Below are positions 1-8,848 of a stretch of DNA of 64,000 bases, in pieces. The stretch covers positions 124,001 to 188,000 of the forward strand of contig NZ_QORW01000009.1 of assembly GCF_003574735.1 (NCBI RefSeq), given 5' to 3'. Within the stretch, counting starts at the first letter, position 1; every line of letters starts with the position of its first letter. The position numbers and the translations under genes are program-made. Source of the DNA: Dongia deserti (GTDB lineage Bacteria; Pseudomonadota; Alphaproteobacteria; Dongiales; Dongiaceae). The notes beneath the pieces are model-generated. The model did no database searches, had not been told where the DNA came from, and saw only the letters and a program-made list of their open reading frames with translations.

Positions 1-373
1 CACCCTGCGCCGGCACTTGGCGCCCGGCGGGGCGCTTGCGTTCGAGACGCGCAACCCATTGGTGGAGGAATGGCGCGAGTGGATTCCATCGCGCTCGCGC
101 GAGACTGTGCAGGTGCCGGGCATCGGCAAGATTGAGGTCCACAACGACATCGCCGCGGCGGAGGGCGCCCTCGTCACCTACGAGACGCACTTCCGCTTCG
201 CACCCGACGATATCGTGGTAACGCGCGATACGCTGCGCTTCATGAGCCAGGCTGAGCTCGCGGCCTTCCTCGCCAACGCCGGCTTCACCGAGCTCACCTG
301 GTTCGGCGATTGGGACCGTTCTCCGATCACGCCGCAAAGCCCGGAGATCATCGTCCTCGCCGGCAGCCGGTAG
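1..373 (+). CDS. SAM-dependent methyltransferase, C-terminal part (cut by window edge)
   Basis: The reading frame is open from the first bases of the window, so this is the 3' end of a gene that starts outside it. The visible start of the protein reads LRRHLAPGGALAFETRNP, the segment after strand 4 of class I SAM-dependent methyltransferases, where an H-L-x-P-G-G-x-L/F-A-F-E-T-R-N-P pattern is common. The rest is the C-terminal beta sheet and ends with a V/I-rich last strand (EIIVLAGSR). The SAM-binding motif I would lie upstream and is not visible, so the substrate cannot be named. The quinone oxidoreductase gene follows 78 bp later in the same direction with its own ribosome binding site. 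Confidence 0.72.
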   Translation, partial: TLRRHLAPGGALAFETRNPLVEEWREWIPSRSRETVQVPGIGKIEVHNDIAAAEGALVTYETHFRFAPDDIVVTRDTLRFMSQAELAAFLANAGFTELTWFGDWDRSPITPQSPEIIVLAGSR

Positions 374-451
374 CCGCGCCCGCAACGCGGTTTTCGCGCG
401 CTTGTTGGCGCGTTAAGCTGTGCGCAACCACAAACAAGAAGGAGCTCTGCC

Positions 452-1432
452 ATGCCCAAGACCCACGCCATTCGTGTCGAGAAGGCCGGCGGGCCGGAGC
501 AGATGAAATGGGTGGAGCTGGACCTGCCCGCGCCGGGCAAGGGTGAGGTGCAGCTGAAGAACCTGGCCTGCGGGCTCAACTTCATCGACACCTATCATCG
601 CACCGGGCTTTATCCGGTGCCGCTGCCGACCGGCCTGGGCCTCGAGGCGTGCGCGATCGTCGAAGCGGTGGGTGAGGGCGTCACCGGCCTCAAGGCCGGC
701 GACCGCGTGGCGCACGCCAGCGGGCCGGTCGGCGCCTATGCAGAGCGGCGCAACTATCCCGCCGAGAAGCTGATCAAGATCCCCGATGCGATCGACGACA
801 AGACTGCCGCCGCCATGATGCTGCAGGGCATGACGGTCGAATACCTGATCCACCGCACCTATCCGGTGAAGCAGGGCGAGTGGGTGCTGCTGCACGCGGC
901 GGCTGGCGGCGTGGGTTCCATCGCGTCGCAGTGGCTGAACAAGTTGGGTGCACAGGTGATCGGCACCGCGGGCTCGCCCGAGAAGCTCGCGCTGGCGAAA
1001 GAGCAGGGGTGCCATCACGTCATCAACTACCGCACCGAGGATTGGGTGAAGCGCGTCAAGGAGATCACAAGCGGGCAGGGGGTCGCCGTGGTCTATGACG
1101 GCGTCGGCAAGGATGTGTTCATGCAATCGCTCGATTGCCTGAAGCCCCGCGGCTACATGGTCCAGTTCGGCAATGCGTCGGGCCCGGTGCCGGAGATCTC
1201 GCCGCTTTTGCTGAGCCAGAAGGGGTCGCTGTTCCTGACTCGTCCGACTCTCATGTCCTATACGGCCACCCGCGCCGACCTCGAGCTTTCCGCCGGCCGC
1301 GTGATCGAGGCCGTCACCAAAGGCTGGATCAAGATCAAGGTGCCGCACACCTATCCGCTGAAGGATGCCGCGCAGGCCCACCGCGACCTCGAAGCGCGCA
1401 AGACAACAGGCTCGGTAGTGCTGGTTCCGTAG
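452..1432 (+). CDS. qorA: NADPH:quinone oxidoreductase (zeta-crystallin type)
   Basis: A 326-residue zinc-independent member of the medium-chain dehydrogenase/reductase superfamily, predicted to reduce quinones with NADPH in the cytoplasm. The N-terminal GroES-like domain covers about residues 1-125, and the Rossmann nucleotide-binding domain has the motif AAAGGVGS near residues 149-156. The usual zinc-ligand cysteines of alcohol dehydrogenases are absent and the length matches QorA. The ATG is preceded by AAGGAG at 439-444, which fixes the start. A perfect 12-bp hairpin follows the stop codon by about 75 bp. The exact quinone or enone substrate cannot be told from sequence. Confidence 0.9.
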   Translation: MPKTHAIRVEKAGGPEQMKWVELDLPAPGKGEVQLKNLACGLNFIDTYHRTGLYPVPLPTGLGLEACAIVEAVGEGVTGLKAGDRVAHASGPVGAYAERRNYPAEKLIKIPDAIDDKTAAAMMLQGMTVEYLIHRTYPVKQGEWVLLHAAAGGVGSIASQWLNKLGAQVIGTAGSPEKLALAKEQGCHHVINYRTEDWVKRVKEITSGQGVAVVYDGVGKDVFMQSLDCLKPRGYMVQFGNASGPVPEISPLLLSQKGSLFLTRPTLMSYTATRADLELSAGRVIEAVTKGWIKIKVPHTYPLKDAAQAHRDLEARKTTGSVVLVP

Positions 1433-1845
1433 AGTCGAACCGCGCTGCTCCCACACACGGGATGGCCTCTTCCCCATTGTGAGGGAAGGATGTAGCGCAA
1501 AGCAAAACCGGCCGCCGGAGATGCCGGCGGCCGGTCGCTTGTCATTCCTGCGGAGGGCGGTTTAGCTGCGGATCACCGCCCCCCAAGGTCTGACAATCCC
1601 CAAAATTCCAGTCCTCTGGGCCTTTTTGCGGCCCGGTTACTCAAGAGCTACGCGCCAGAATGAAGCTTGGATGCGCCGATAACGCGCTGAATTCGTTGCA
1701 TCTATCGTGGAGACAGATCAGTTTCCCGTCAAGTCACGGTGCCGTGAGAAAGGAACGAAATCGTATCATTACATTTGGTCATCTTGCGCGGCGCGCGACC
1801 GCGACGCATGCTCTTTATCTTTGTTCATTACTGCGATTCCGAGTC
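1433..1845. other. 413-bp non-coding interval between qorA and the TetR gene
   Basis: Apart from the hairpin at 1507-1535 I see no gene. The last 150 bases are noticeably richer in A and T (for example near 1760-1780, ATCGTATCATTACATTTGG) and probably hold the promoter of the TetR regulator. A TTG/ATG-initiated extension of the TetR frame back to 1660 is possible on paper but has no family-like sequence. Confidence 0.5.
1507..1535 (+). terminator. Hairpin, possible terminator after qorA
   Basis: Arms ACCGGCCGCCGG (1507-1518) and CCGGCGGCCGGT (1524-1535) form a perfect 12-bp stem around the 5-base loop AGATG. The sequence after it (CGCTTGTCATT) is only weakly T-rich, so it may stabilise the mRNA end or assist Rho rather than act as a full intrinsic terminator. 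Confidence 0.5.
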
Positions 1846-2436
1846 ATGGATGCTCCGCTCGTAAACCCCCCTACCGCGACCGCGCGTGACCGCCTCATCG
1901 ACACTGCCATCACTCTGTTCAACCGCCATGGGTTCCACGCCACCGGTGTCGACCGGATCGTGGCGGTGGCGAAGGTGGCGAAGAAGACGCTCTATGCGCA
2001 CTTCCCATCCAAGGAAGAGCTGATTCTAGCCGCGCTCTCGCGCAAGCGCGCGGCTTTCGCGGACAAGTTTCTGCCCACCGTGCTCGCGACCTCGGATGAT
2101 CCGCGCGAACGTCTGCTCAGCTTGTTCGAGCTCGCCAAGAGCTGGTTCTCGGATCCCGATTTCTACGGCTGCCTCTTCATCAACGCGGCGGTGGAATATT
2201 CGGAAGCAAGCCATCCCATCAATGCCTGCGCGCGCGAGTTCAAGACGCTGCTGCGTAGTTTCGCGCGTGAGCAGGCCGCGGCGGGCGGCGCCGCGGATCC
2301 CGACACGCTCGCCGACCAGATCGCGCTGCTGTTCGAAGGCGCCACGACGGTGGCGCAGGTCTCCGCCCGCCCCGACGCCGCGACCACCGCGAAGGGCATC
2401 GCCGCGCAGCTGATCGACCAGGCGTTCCGCAGGTAG
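1846..2436 (+). CDS. TetR/AcrR family transcriptional regulator
   Basis: A 196-residue one-component repressor. The N-terminal HTH is typical of the family: ARDRLIDTAITLFNRHGFHA, then the recognition-helix region VAKVAKKTLYAHFPSKEELI (about residues 12-60). The rest is a helical ligand-binding and dimerisation domain with FYGCLFINAA near residues 105-115, as in many AcrR-like proteins. I start at the ATG at 1846, because it puts the HTH about 12 residues from the N terminus as in the family; the frame stays open upstream but that extension does not resemble TetR proteins. No obvious divergent target gene lies next to it; qorA upstream is a possible target but only by position. Confidence 0.88.
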   Translation: MDAPLVNPPTATARDRLIDTAITLFNRHGFHATGVDRIVAVAKVAKKTLYAHFPSKEELILAALSRKRAAFADKFLPTVLATSDDPRERLLSLFELAKSWFSDPDFYGCLFINAAVEYSEASHPINACAREFKTLLRSFAREQAAAGGAADPDTLADQIALLFEGATTVAQVSARPDAATTAKGIAAQLIDQAFRR

Positions 2437-2602
2437 ATCGCGCCGCCACGACGCGCAAAGACGGATCGCGACCCATGGGACCGCGATCCGTCCGAAGCAA
2501 GGCGAGCCGTTCGATGGGCTGCGCCACCCACCGGGGACGATGAGCCGCCCGGCTTCTGGGGAGTTACGCGTATGGCCGCGACGCGGATGCGGCATCCATC
2601 AC

Positions 2603-2776
2603 TTATGCAGCCCTCTTGGGCGTTTTTGTTTTCTTGCCTGTATCGTCGATCGACAGCTTCACCTTGAGGCCAGCTCGCGTCGCCAGGTCGAATAGTGCGC
2701 CGAGACTGAACGTGTTGAAGCAATCCTTGAGCAGATCGTTCAAGCGTGGCTGGGCAGTGCGTCGAGCCCCGCACAT
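2603..2776 (-). pseudogene. Remnant of an XRE/HigA-like antitoxin (HTH C-terminal part)
   Basis: The frame encodes about 57 residues including AQPRLNDLLKDCFNTFSL and GALFDLATRAGLKVKL. This matches the C-terminal half of small XRE-type antitoxins, in which Q-P-R-x-N-D-L-L forms the recognition helix and a short F-x-L-x-x-L-x-x-L-A-x-x-A-G-L segment follows. The first HTH helix, which should lie just upstream, is replaced by unrelated sequence (MCGARR and before), and no toxin gene is adjacent. I therefore read it as a 5'-truncated relic. It lies downstream of rho on the same strand, so it may still be transcribed as part of the rho 3' region. Confidence 0.55.
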
Positions 2777-2826
2777 GCTGTAGGTGCCAAATGAAATGGA
2801 ATAGGCATGGGCAGCTGCGCACAGCA

Positions 2827-2858
2827 GAACGGCGCGGAGGTTGCCACCCGCGCCGTTC
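2827..2858 (-). terminator. Hairpin downstream of rho
   Basis: GAACGGCGCGG (2827-2837) and CCGCGCCGTTC (2848-2858) form a perfect 11-bp stem with a 10-base loop, 25 bp beyond the rho stop codon. The T-rich side (TTGTTT) is on the plus strand, so in the rho direction it is a hairpin without a good T tract. Confidence 0.5.
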
Positions 2859-2883
2859 TTGTTTCGAGAGATCGTCCCAGCCG

Positions 2884-4140
<1,257 letters not shown>

Positions 4141-4724
4141 CGGCGGCGGTGTCGGTTTGTCCGTCTGGGGCTTGTCGGGTATGTCGTTCAAGGCAGCGCT
4201 TTTCTGAAAAACAATTGGTTTGCCGGTATGGAAGTTCCGGAGCGGCAGGGCTCACGCGACAAGATCGCCATTGAAGTCCTGGGTTTTGCCTCGCACGGCG
4301 AACCGATTCTTAAGATGGGTCGGAGATGACGGCGAGGGCGCGTCAGGTAGGCGGTCTTCGCGAGACCGGATTGCCCAAAGAGTTAATGCATTCCCTCCGA
4401 CCGGTCAAGTGAAAGATCAAAGCGCCCCGAAAAGCCCGTACCGATCAAGCGGTTGTGAGGTTTGACAAAAGCCTGGAAGGGGGACTTGTCGCCGGCTTGC
4501 CGATCGCGCGGATCGAACGCCATGGCGAGGTTGTTCTCCCAGGCTGGAAGCCCTCAATATTGCACACTCGGCGCGCCGCAACCAGTGGCGCGCCGGCCGA
4601 GAGGCATTGCGCGCTCGCGTTATGCTGCACCTTTGCTGCAGCAAAATAAATCGGATCAACGCTTACGTTTGTGCGCAAGTCGCCGCTCAGGTCGCGATGA
4701 AGGGAGAGCCAGCCAGCCCTGCAG
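4141..4724. other. Rho upstream/leader region, no gene seen
   Basis: About 580 bp without a convincing protein frame on either strand. It should hold the rho promoter and leader RNA (read leftward). A perfect 14-base palindrome TTTGCTGCAGCAAA lies at 4632-4645 next to the AT-rich AATAAAT; it could be an operator or the terminator end of the gene at 4725-5366. I see no riboswitch that I recognise. Confidence 0.45.
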
Positions 4725-5366
4725 CTATTTTGGATTGGCGGGTGCGGCGGGCGCTTCGGCTGTGTTGGTCGTCGTGAGCGGCTTGATCGTGTAGACCTCC
4801 CGCACGAACAGATACAGAAACGCGATCGAGATCACGAGCACGGTCACCCCGACGACGGATGAGGTGACCTGAAGGCTCTGGGCGCTGATCCCGACCTGCG
4901 ATCCGAGGTCGGCGCCCGCTGCAGGCGCCGATGCGGGCGCGGGTTCCAGGCCGCCAGCACCCGGCGCGGCACCGCGTGAGGTGCGCAATTCCCGGACGGC
5001 GCGACGGCGTGCCAGCTCCATCACCACGACAAGCTGATAGCCGGAGAAGCAGAGTCCCGCAGCGACCACAGCGACCACCACCCAAAGCAGCACGCTGCTG
5101 GCGAAGCGTTGCCATTCATAGATGGCCTGGTCGTGCTTCATCAGAGCGATGCGGTGCTGCAGAAGAGCGTCGTTGTCCGCCTCGATGACTCTCACATAGG
5201 CCTCGAGCGCATGGTGTGCGATCTGTGGGTCGAGGCCAGCCGGCGAAGCAAATTGCGTCGATGCGTTGGAGACGGTCGCCTGGGCCAGCGCTCGCTGGGC
5301 CAGTCCCTGGCCGAGGGTGGCAACAATCATCACTGCCAATGCATAACGAAGGATGGTTCGGACCAT
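4725..5366 (-). CDS. Membrane protein of unknown function with signal peptide and two TM segments
   Basis: I do not recognise the family. The 213-residue protein begins with a signal-like hydrophobic segment (residues 6-28, ending ALAQA), then has a helical region rich in A, H and D (about 40-88), a transmembrane segment at about 92-116, a charged and Pro/Ala-rich linker, and a second transmembrane segment at about 169-188 before a short Pro/Ala/Thr tail. It lies 15 bp downstream of the small secreted-protein gene at 5382-5702 in the same direction, so the two are very likely one transcript. This topology suggests an envelope role, perhaps anchoring or sensing, but nothing specific can be said. 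Confidence 0.7.
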   Translation of the reverse strand: MVRTILRYALAVMIVATLGQGLAQRALAQATVSNASTQFASPAGLDPQIAHHALEAYVRVIEADNDALLQHRIALMKHDQAIYEWQRFASSVLLWVVVAVVAAGLCFSGYQLVVVMELARRRAVRELRTSRGAAPGAGGLEPAPASAPAAGADLGSQVGISAQSLQVTSSVVGVTVLVISIAFLYLFVREVYTIKPLTTTNTAEAPAAPANPK

Positions 5367-5381
5367 GGTGCCTCTTCCTCC

Positions 5382-5702
5382 CTATGGCGCCGTTCCAACC
5401 TTAAATCGCTTGCAGACTTCATAATTGGCCGGGTCTTGCGCGGCTTTACAGAGCGCCACTACTTCGCTGACCTCGTCGCTGGAGAGCAGAGTTCCCGGCT
5501 GAGCTGCCTGGCCGAGACCCGGAATGGGGAACTTGTAGCCGCTACCGTCATTAAAGCCAGGCGTCTGGGCGGGATTTAAGGCGTTGTCGTTGAACTTGAA
5601 GGCGTCGTTGAATTCAGCGCCGCCCTGCACTTCCTGCGCATCGGGAGCCGTCGCCATCACCACCAGACCCGCGATCAGCGCCGCCACGAACGCACGTGGC
5701 AT
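5382..5702 (-). CDS. Small secreted protein of unknown function
   Basis: This 106-residue protein has a classical signal peptide (MPRAFVAALIAGLVVMATAP, cleavage probably near APDA). The mature part is short and hydrophilic, with repeated Asn/Phe/Asp stretches (AEFNDAFKFNDNALNPAQTP) and two cysteines (ALCKAA and YEVCKRF) that could form one periplasmic disulfide. It is the first gene of a two-gene unit with the membrane protein that follows 15 bp downstream, so it may act with that protein at the inner membrane. I know of no family match. Confidence 0.68.
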   Translation of the reverse strand: MPRAFVAALIAGLVVMATAPDAQEVQGGAEFNDAFKFNDNALNPAQTPGFNDGSGYKFPIPGLGQAAQPGTLLSSDEVSEVVALCKAAQDPANYEVCKRFKVGTAP

Positions 5703-5785
5703 TCCCCGCCTCCATAAAGGACAGCTTCCAAATTTAGATTGTAGTCGTGCGAACTTTACGACTTTAAATGGTCGATGTCACGCGC

Positions 5786-6214
5786 CTAGAACGGCCGCAC
5801 GATCACCATGATGACGATGCCGATCAGCAGCACGGTGACGGCCTCGTTGGCGATGCGATAGAACTTGGCCGAGTGGCGGTTGGCGTTGCTGGCGAAATCG
5901 CGGCGCCAGCGCGACAGAAAGCCGTGCAGCGCCGACATCAGGACGACCAGCGCGAGCTTGACCTGGAACCAGTAGTTCCCCCAGAGGTCGCCCTCCCATG
6001 CCATCCAGAGCCCGAAGATCCAGGCCGCGCCCATTGCCGGGTTGATGATGGCGCGCAGCAGGCGCCGCTCCATCACTTTGAGGGTCTCAGAGAGCTCCGA
6101 GCCCGGCTTGGCATCGGCGTGATAGACGAAGAGCCGCGGCAGATAGAGCATCCCCGCCATCCAGGCGATGACGGCGATGACATGCAGCGCCTTCAGCCAA
6201 TCGTACAGGATCAT
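5786..6214 (-). CDS. hemJ: Protoporphyrinogen IX oxidase HemJ
   Basis: HemJ oxidises protoporphyrinogen IX to protoporphyrin IX in the inner membrane, the penultimate step of haem synthesis in most alphaproteobacteria. The 142-residue protein has the family start YDWLKALHVIAVIAWMAGML with the conserved His and four predicted membrane helices. RLFVYHADA and the MERRLLRAIINPAM segment are also typical, as is the end near IVRPF. The ATG overlaps the hemH stop codon (ATGA at 6211-6214 read on the minus strand), so HemH and HemJ are translationally coupled. The order hemE-hemH-hemJ puts three late haem enzymes in one directional group next to the predicted origin. Confidence 0.93.
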   Translation of the reverse strand: MILYDWLKALHVIAVIAWMAGMLYLPRLFVYHADAKPGSELSETLKVMERRLLRAIINPAMGAAWIFGLWMAWEGDLWGNYWFQVKLALVVLMSALHGFLSRWRRDFASNANRHSAKFYRIANEAVTVLLIGIVIMVIVRPF

Positions 6215-7251
6215 GCGCTGGCCGCCTTGCACGCGCAGCGCCGCCAGTTGGCGCAGTGTTGCTGGCCGCTGCCGTCCTGCACGGCGGCGTCGCGGGCGAG
6301 GGCGCCTTTCACCAGCGCCGCCAATCCGCCGATGAAGGCCGAATGGGTGTCGACCGTCGGGACGCGCACATAGGCGGCGGCGCCGTTCGCGTCGGCCAGG
6401 TGGCGATATTCGATATCGAGCTCGACCAGCGTTTCCGAGTGCTCGGAGACGAAGGCGATCGGGAACACGACCAGGGCGCGCTTGTCCTTGGATGCCTGCA
6501 AAATGACCTGGTCGGTCGCGGGCTGGACCCATGCGAGCGGCCCGACCCGGCTCTGGTAGGAGATGATCCACGCGCCGTCCTGCAGCCCGAGCTTCGCGAC
6601 GATCGCCGCGGCACTCGCTTCGACCTGCGAGACATAGGGGTCGCCGTCATCGACCACCTTCTTCGGCAGGCCGTGTGCGGAGAACACGACCAGCGGGTTG
6701 ATGCCCGGCGCTTCCCTCGCGGCAGTGGTGATGCTCTGGCGCACCAAGTCGCACGCCGCCTCGATGAAGCCCGGATCGGTCGGATAGCAGCAGACGAGGC
6801 GCTGCGGCACGGTGAGACTCTGTCGCGCCGCTTCCTCGCGCCAGAGCTTGTAGGACGAGGCCGTCGTGGTGGTGGAGAATTGCGGATAAAGCGGCAACAG
6901 GATGACCTCGTCCGGCGCATAGGCCTTCACCGCCGCGACCGTCTCCACCGTCATCGGATGCCAGTAGCGCATGGCGATAAAGGTCTTCACTTCGCCGCCC
7001 AGCGCCTGCTCCAGAGCGCGCGCCTGCGCCTCGGTATTGGGCAGGATCGGCGAGCGGTTGCCCATCCTGGCATAGATCTCCCGCGCCACCGGCGTGCGCC
7101 GGCGGGCGATCAATGCTGCAATCATGCTGCGCAGCAAAGTGGGCAGCCGGATGATCGCCGGGTCGTTGAAGAGGTTGGTGAGGAACGGCTTGACGGCTTC
7201 GAGGGAATCCGGCCCGCCGAGATTGAACAGCACGATCGCGGTGCGGGTCAT
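6211..7251 (-). CDS. hemH: Ferrochelatase, probably [2Fe-2S] type
   Basis: HemH inserts Fe(II) into protoporphyrin IX to make protohaem. The 346-residue protein has the N-terminal VLFNLGGPDS, the porphyrin-binding region LYPQFSTTTTAS, the catalytic VVFSAHGLPKK (His193) and the acidic metal-side motif VSEHSETLVELD (Glu270, Glu273). The C-terminal extension carries three cysteines (Cys333, Cys339, Cys341) and an internal pair at Cys154/Cys155. The C-x5-C-x-C tail plus one internal cysteine is the arrangement known for bacterial [2Fe-2S] ferrochelatases such as those of Caulobacter and Mycobacterium, so a cluster is inferred. It is translationally coupled to hemJ downstream and lies 157 bp from hemE upstream, with a palindromic repeat in the gap. 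Confidence 0.95.
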   Translation of the reverse strand: MTRTAIVLFNLGGPDSLEAVKPFLTNLFNDPAIIRLPTLLRSMIAALIARRRTPVAREIYARMGNRSPILPNTEAQARALEQALGGEVKTFIAMRYWHPMTVETVAAVKAYAPDEVILLPLYPQFSTTTTASSYKLWREEAARQSLTVPQRLVCCYPTDPGFIEAACDLVRQSITTAAREAPGINPLVVFSAHGLPKKVVDDGDPYVSQVEASAAAIVAKLGLQDGAWIISYQSRVGPLAWVQPATDQVILQASKDKRALVVFPIAFVSEHSETLVELDIEYRHLADANGAAAYVRVPTVDTHSAFIGGLAALVKGALARDAAVQDGSGQQHCANWRRCACKAASA

Positions 7252-7284
7252 GTAGTGGACCCGCCGTAGCGATGCGCTCTCTTT

Positions 7285-7388
7285 CTGTCACCCCCAACAA
7301 GCCATAAAATAGCCCGATCCGGGGTCCATGGTTGGGCTTGGCGTGAGCGGCGCAACGGACCCCGGGTCAAGCCCGGAGCGACAGTAGA
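7285..7388. repeat. Intergenic palindromic repeat, copy 1 (hemE-hemH gap)
   Basis: This copy contains GGGGTCCATGG, then TTGGGCTTGGCG, and closes with GGACCCCGGGTCAAGCCCGG and CGACAG. The element CCATGGTTGGGCTTGGCG (7326-7343) recurs inverted, with one mismatch, at 9766-9783. Such GATCC/CCCGGGTCAAGCCCGGG palindromes are a common class of dispersed intergenic repeat in alphaproteobacteria; the boundaries given are approximate. Confidence 0.6.
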
Positions 7389-7408
7389 GTAGTAGGTAGG
7401 CTCGCGCG

Positions 7409-8449
7409 TCACCCCGCGCCTTCCCGCACCAGCTTGACCAGCTCCGCCACATGTTCCGGCGGCGTTTCCGGCACGATGCCGTGGCCGAGGTTGAAGATGA
7501 ACGGTCCTTTGCCTAGCCGGTGAAGGATGCGCGCGACGCCGGCGTTCATGCTGCGCCCGCCGATAACCAGCAGCTGCGGATCCAGGTTCCCTTGCAGGCA
7601 CGTCTGGCTCTGCAAGTGGTCGCGTGCCCATTCCAGCGGCACGCCGGGATCGAGGCTGAGGCCTTGCGCGAACTTCTCCACCGCGAAATCCAGATAGCCG
7701 GCGCCAACCGCCCGCGGGAACAGGATGATCGGCACGTTCGGGTGCTTTGCCCGCACGTTGGCGACGATCTTGCGCAGCGGCGCCAAGCTGAACTGCCGCA
7801 TATCGGGATGGGAGAGGGCGCCGGCCCAGGAATCGAACAGCTGCAGGACTTCGGCCCCCGCTTCGACTTGGCGAATCAGATATTGGCTAGTCGCCTCCAC
7901 CAGCAGGTCGATCAAGGCCGCGAATTCGGTGATCTGCCCGTGCATCCAGCCCTTCACCTTGGCGAAGTCGCGGCTGGATCCGCCTTCGATCATGTAGGAG
8001 GCGACGGTCCACGGTGCGCCGGCGAAGCCGATCAGGGCCGTCTCGGCCGGCAAGGCCGCCTTGATCCGATCGAGCGTCTCGTAGACCGGCGCCAAACGGT
8101 CATGAAACCGGTCGAGCTTGAGCTTTGCCAAGTCCTTGCCGGTCTGCAGCGGCTCGAGGACCGGCCCTCGCCCCTCCTCGAAGGCAACGGACTGGCCCAA
8201 GGCATCCGCCACCACCAGGATGTCGGAGAACAGGATGGCGGCATCGAACCCGAAGCGCCGGATCGGCTGCAAGGTCACCTCGGTCGCCAGCGCCGGGTTG
8301 TAGCACAGGTCCAGGAACGAGCCGGCCCGAGCCCTGACCTCGCGATACTCCGGCAGATAGCGCCCGGCCTGGCGCATGAGCCAGATGGGCGGGTGCTTCA
8401 GCGCCTTGCCTTTCAGGGCTCGGGTCAGAGGCTTGTCGGCTGTCTTCAT
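7409..8449 (-). CDS. hemE: Uroporphyrinogen decarboxylase
   Basis: HemE removes four carboxylates from uroporphyrinogen III to give coproporphyrinogen III. The 346-residue protein carries the diagnostic signature PPIWLMRQAGRYLPEYR near residues 20-36, including the active-site Arg pair. It also has the central ILFSDILVVADALG, with the catalytic Asp, and the C-terminal FIFNLGHGIVPETPPEHV with the conserved His. It is transcribed away from the gene-free region at 8450-8848. In Caulobacter hemE directly borders the replication origin and its promoter lies inside it; the same arrangement is seen here. Confidence 0.96.
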   Translation of the reverse strand: MKTADKPLTRALKGKALKHPPIWLMRQAGRYLPEYREVRARAGSFLDLCYNPALATEVTLQPIRRFGFDAAILFSDILVVADALGQSVAFEEGRGPVLEPLQTGKDLAKLKLDRFHDRLAPVYETLDRIKAALPAETALIGFAGAPWTVASYMIEGGSSRDFAKVKGWMHGQITEFAALIDLLVEATSQYLIRQVEAGAEVLQLFDSWAGALSHPDMRQFSLAPLRKIVANVRAKHPNVPIILFPRAVGAGYLDFAVEKFAQGLSLDPGVPLEWARDHLQSQTCLQGNLDPQLLVIGGRSMNAGVARILHRLGKGPFIFNLGHGIVPETPPEHVAELVKLVREGAG

Positions 8450-8848
8450 GCTGGGTTCGGTTCCCGGGTCCAGAGCTCACCCCTAACATAGATTCTTATA
8501 AGAGAAGAATGGTGGTGGTGATTGGTGATAGGAGTCATGGGGATTACCGCTTTTCAGGTCGGGTCTGGACAAGGTTGGGTAAGAATCCCGGCACGGGACC
8601 GGTGGAAAAGTCTGTGGAGAGGCCGGATTGGCAGGCCTGTGGAAAGCCGGGAAAAGGTGAATCAGGTGGGGAGTCGACTTATCCACCGGATCCAGCCTTT
8701 TCGCGCCAGGGGTTGATCCCCCGCATAACCGATGCGAAGAAAGACTAGCGGAAGTGGATCAAAGGGCGTTCCGGGATAAGACCGGCGGTTTCCAACGCGT
8801 TATCCACTGGACGGTGTGGACAAAAACGAAGCGGGGCTGCTCAGCGTC
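8450..8848. other. oriC: Predicted chromosomal replication origin (oriC)
   Basis: A gene-free 399-bp stretch between the divergent hemE and ppsR genes. It holds an AT-rich tract (about 8484-8510, TAACATAGATTCTTATAAGA) beside hemE, followed by a cluster of near-consensus DnaA boxes: TGTGGAGAG (8613-8621), TGTGGAAAG (8638-8646), TTATCCACC (8679-8687), TTATCCACT (8800-8808) and TGTGGACAA (8815-8823). The last three each match TTATNCACA, or its complement, at 8 of 9 positions. The Caulobacter origin lies between the same two genes (hemE and the ppsR-type gene, which is gene 1 of that genome). Genes on both sides are transcribed outward. I see no clear CtrA site (TTAA-N7-TTAA). Confidence 0.75.

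Noticed and set aside
413-1477. 354-codon minus-strand frame opposite qorA
   Set aside because: It is the high-G+C shadow of the clearly recognisable quinone oxidoreductase; its translation has no domain.
1660-1845. Extended N terminus of the TetR regulator
   Set aside because: The added 62 residues have no resemblance to TetR proteins, and the ATG at 1846 places the HTH normally.
8816-8848. GTG at 8816 as the start of ppsR
   Set aside because: It lies inside a DnaA box and adds 11 residues that the family lacks; the ATG at 8849 gives the standard N terminus.
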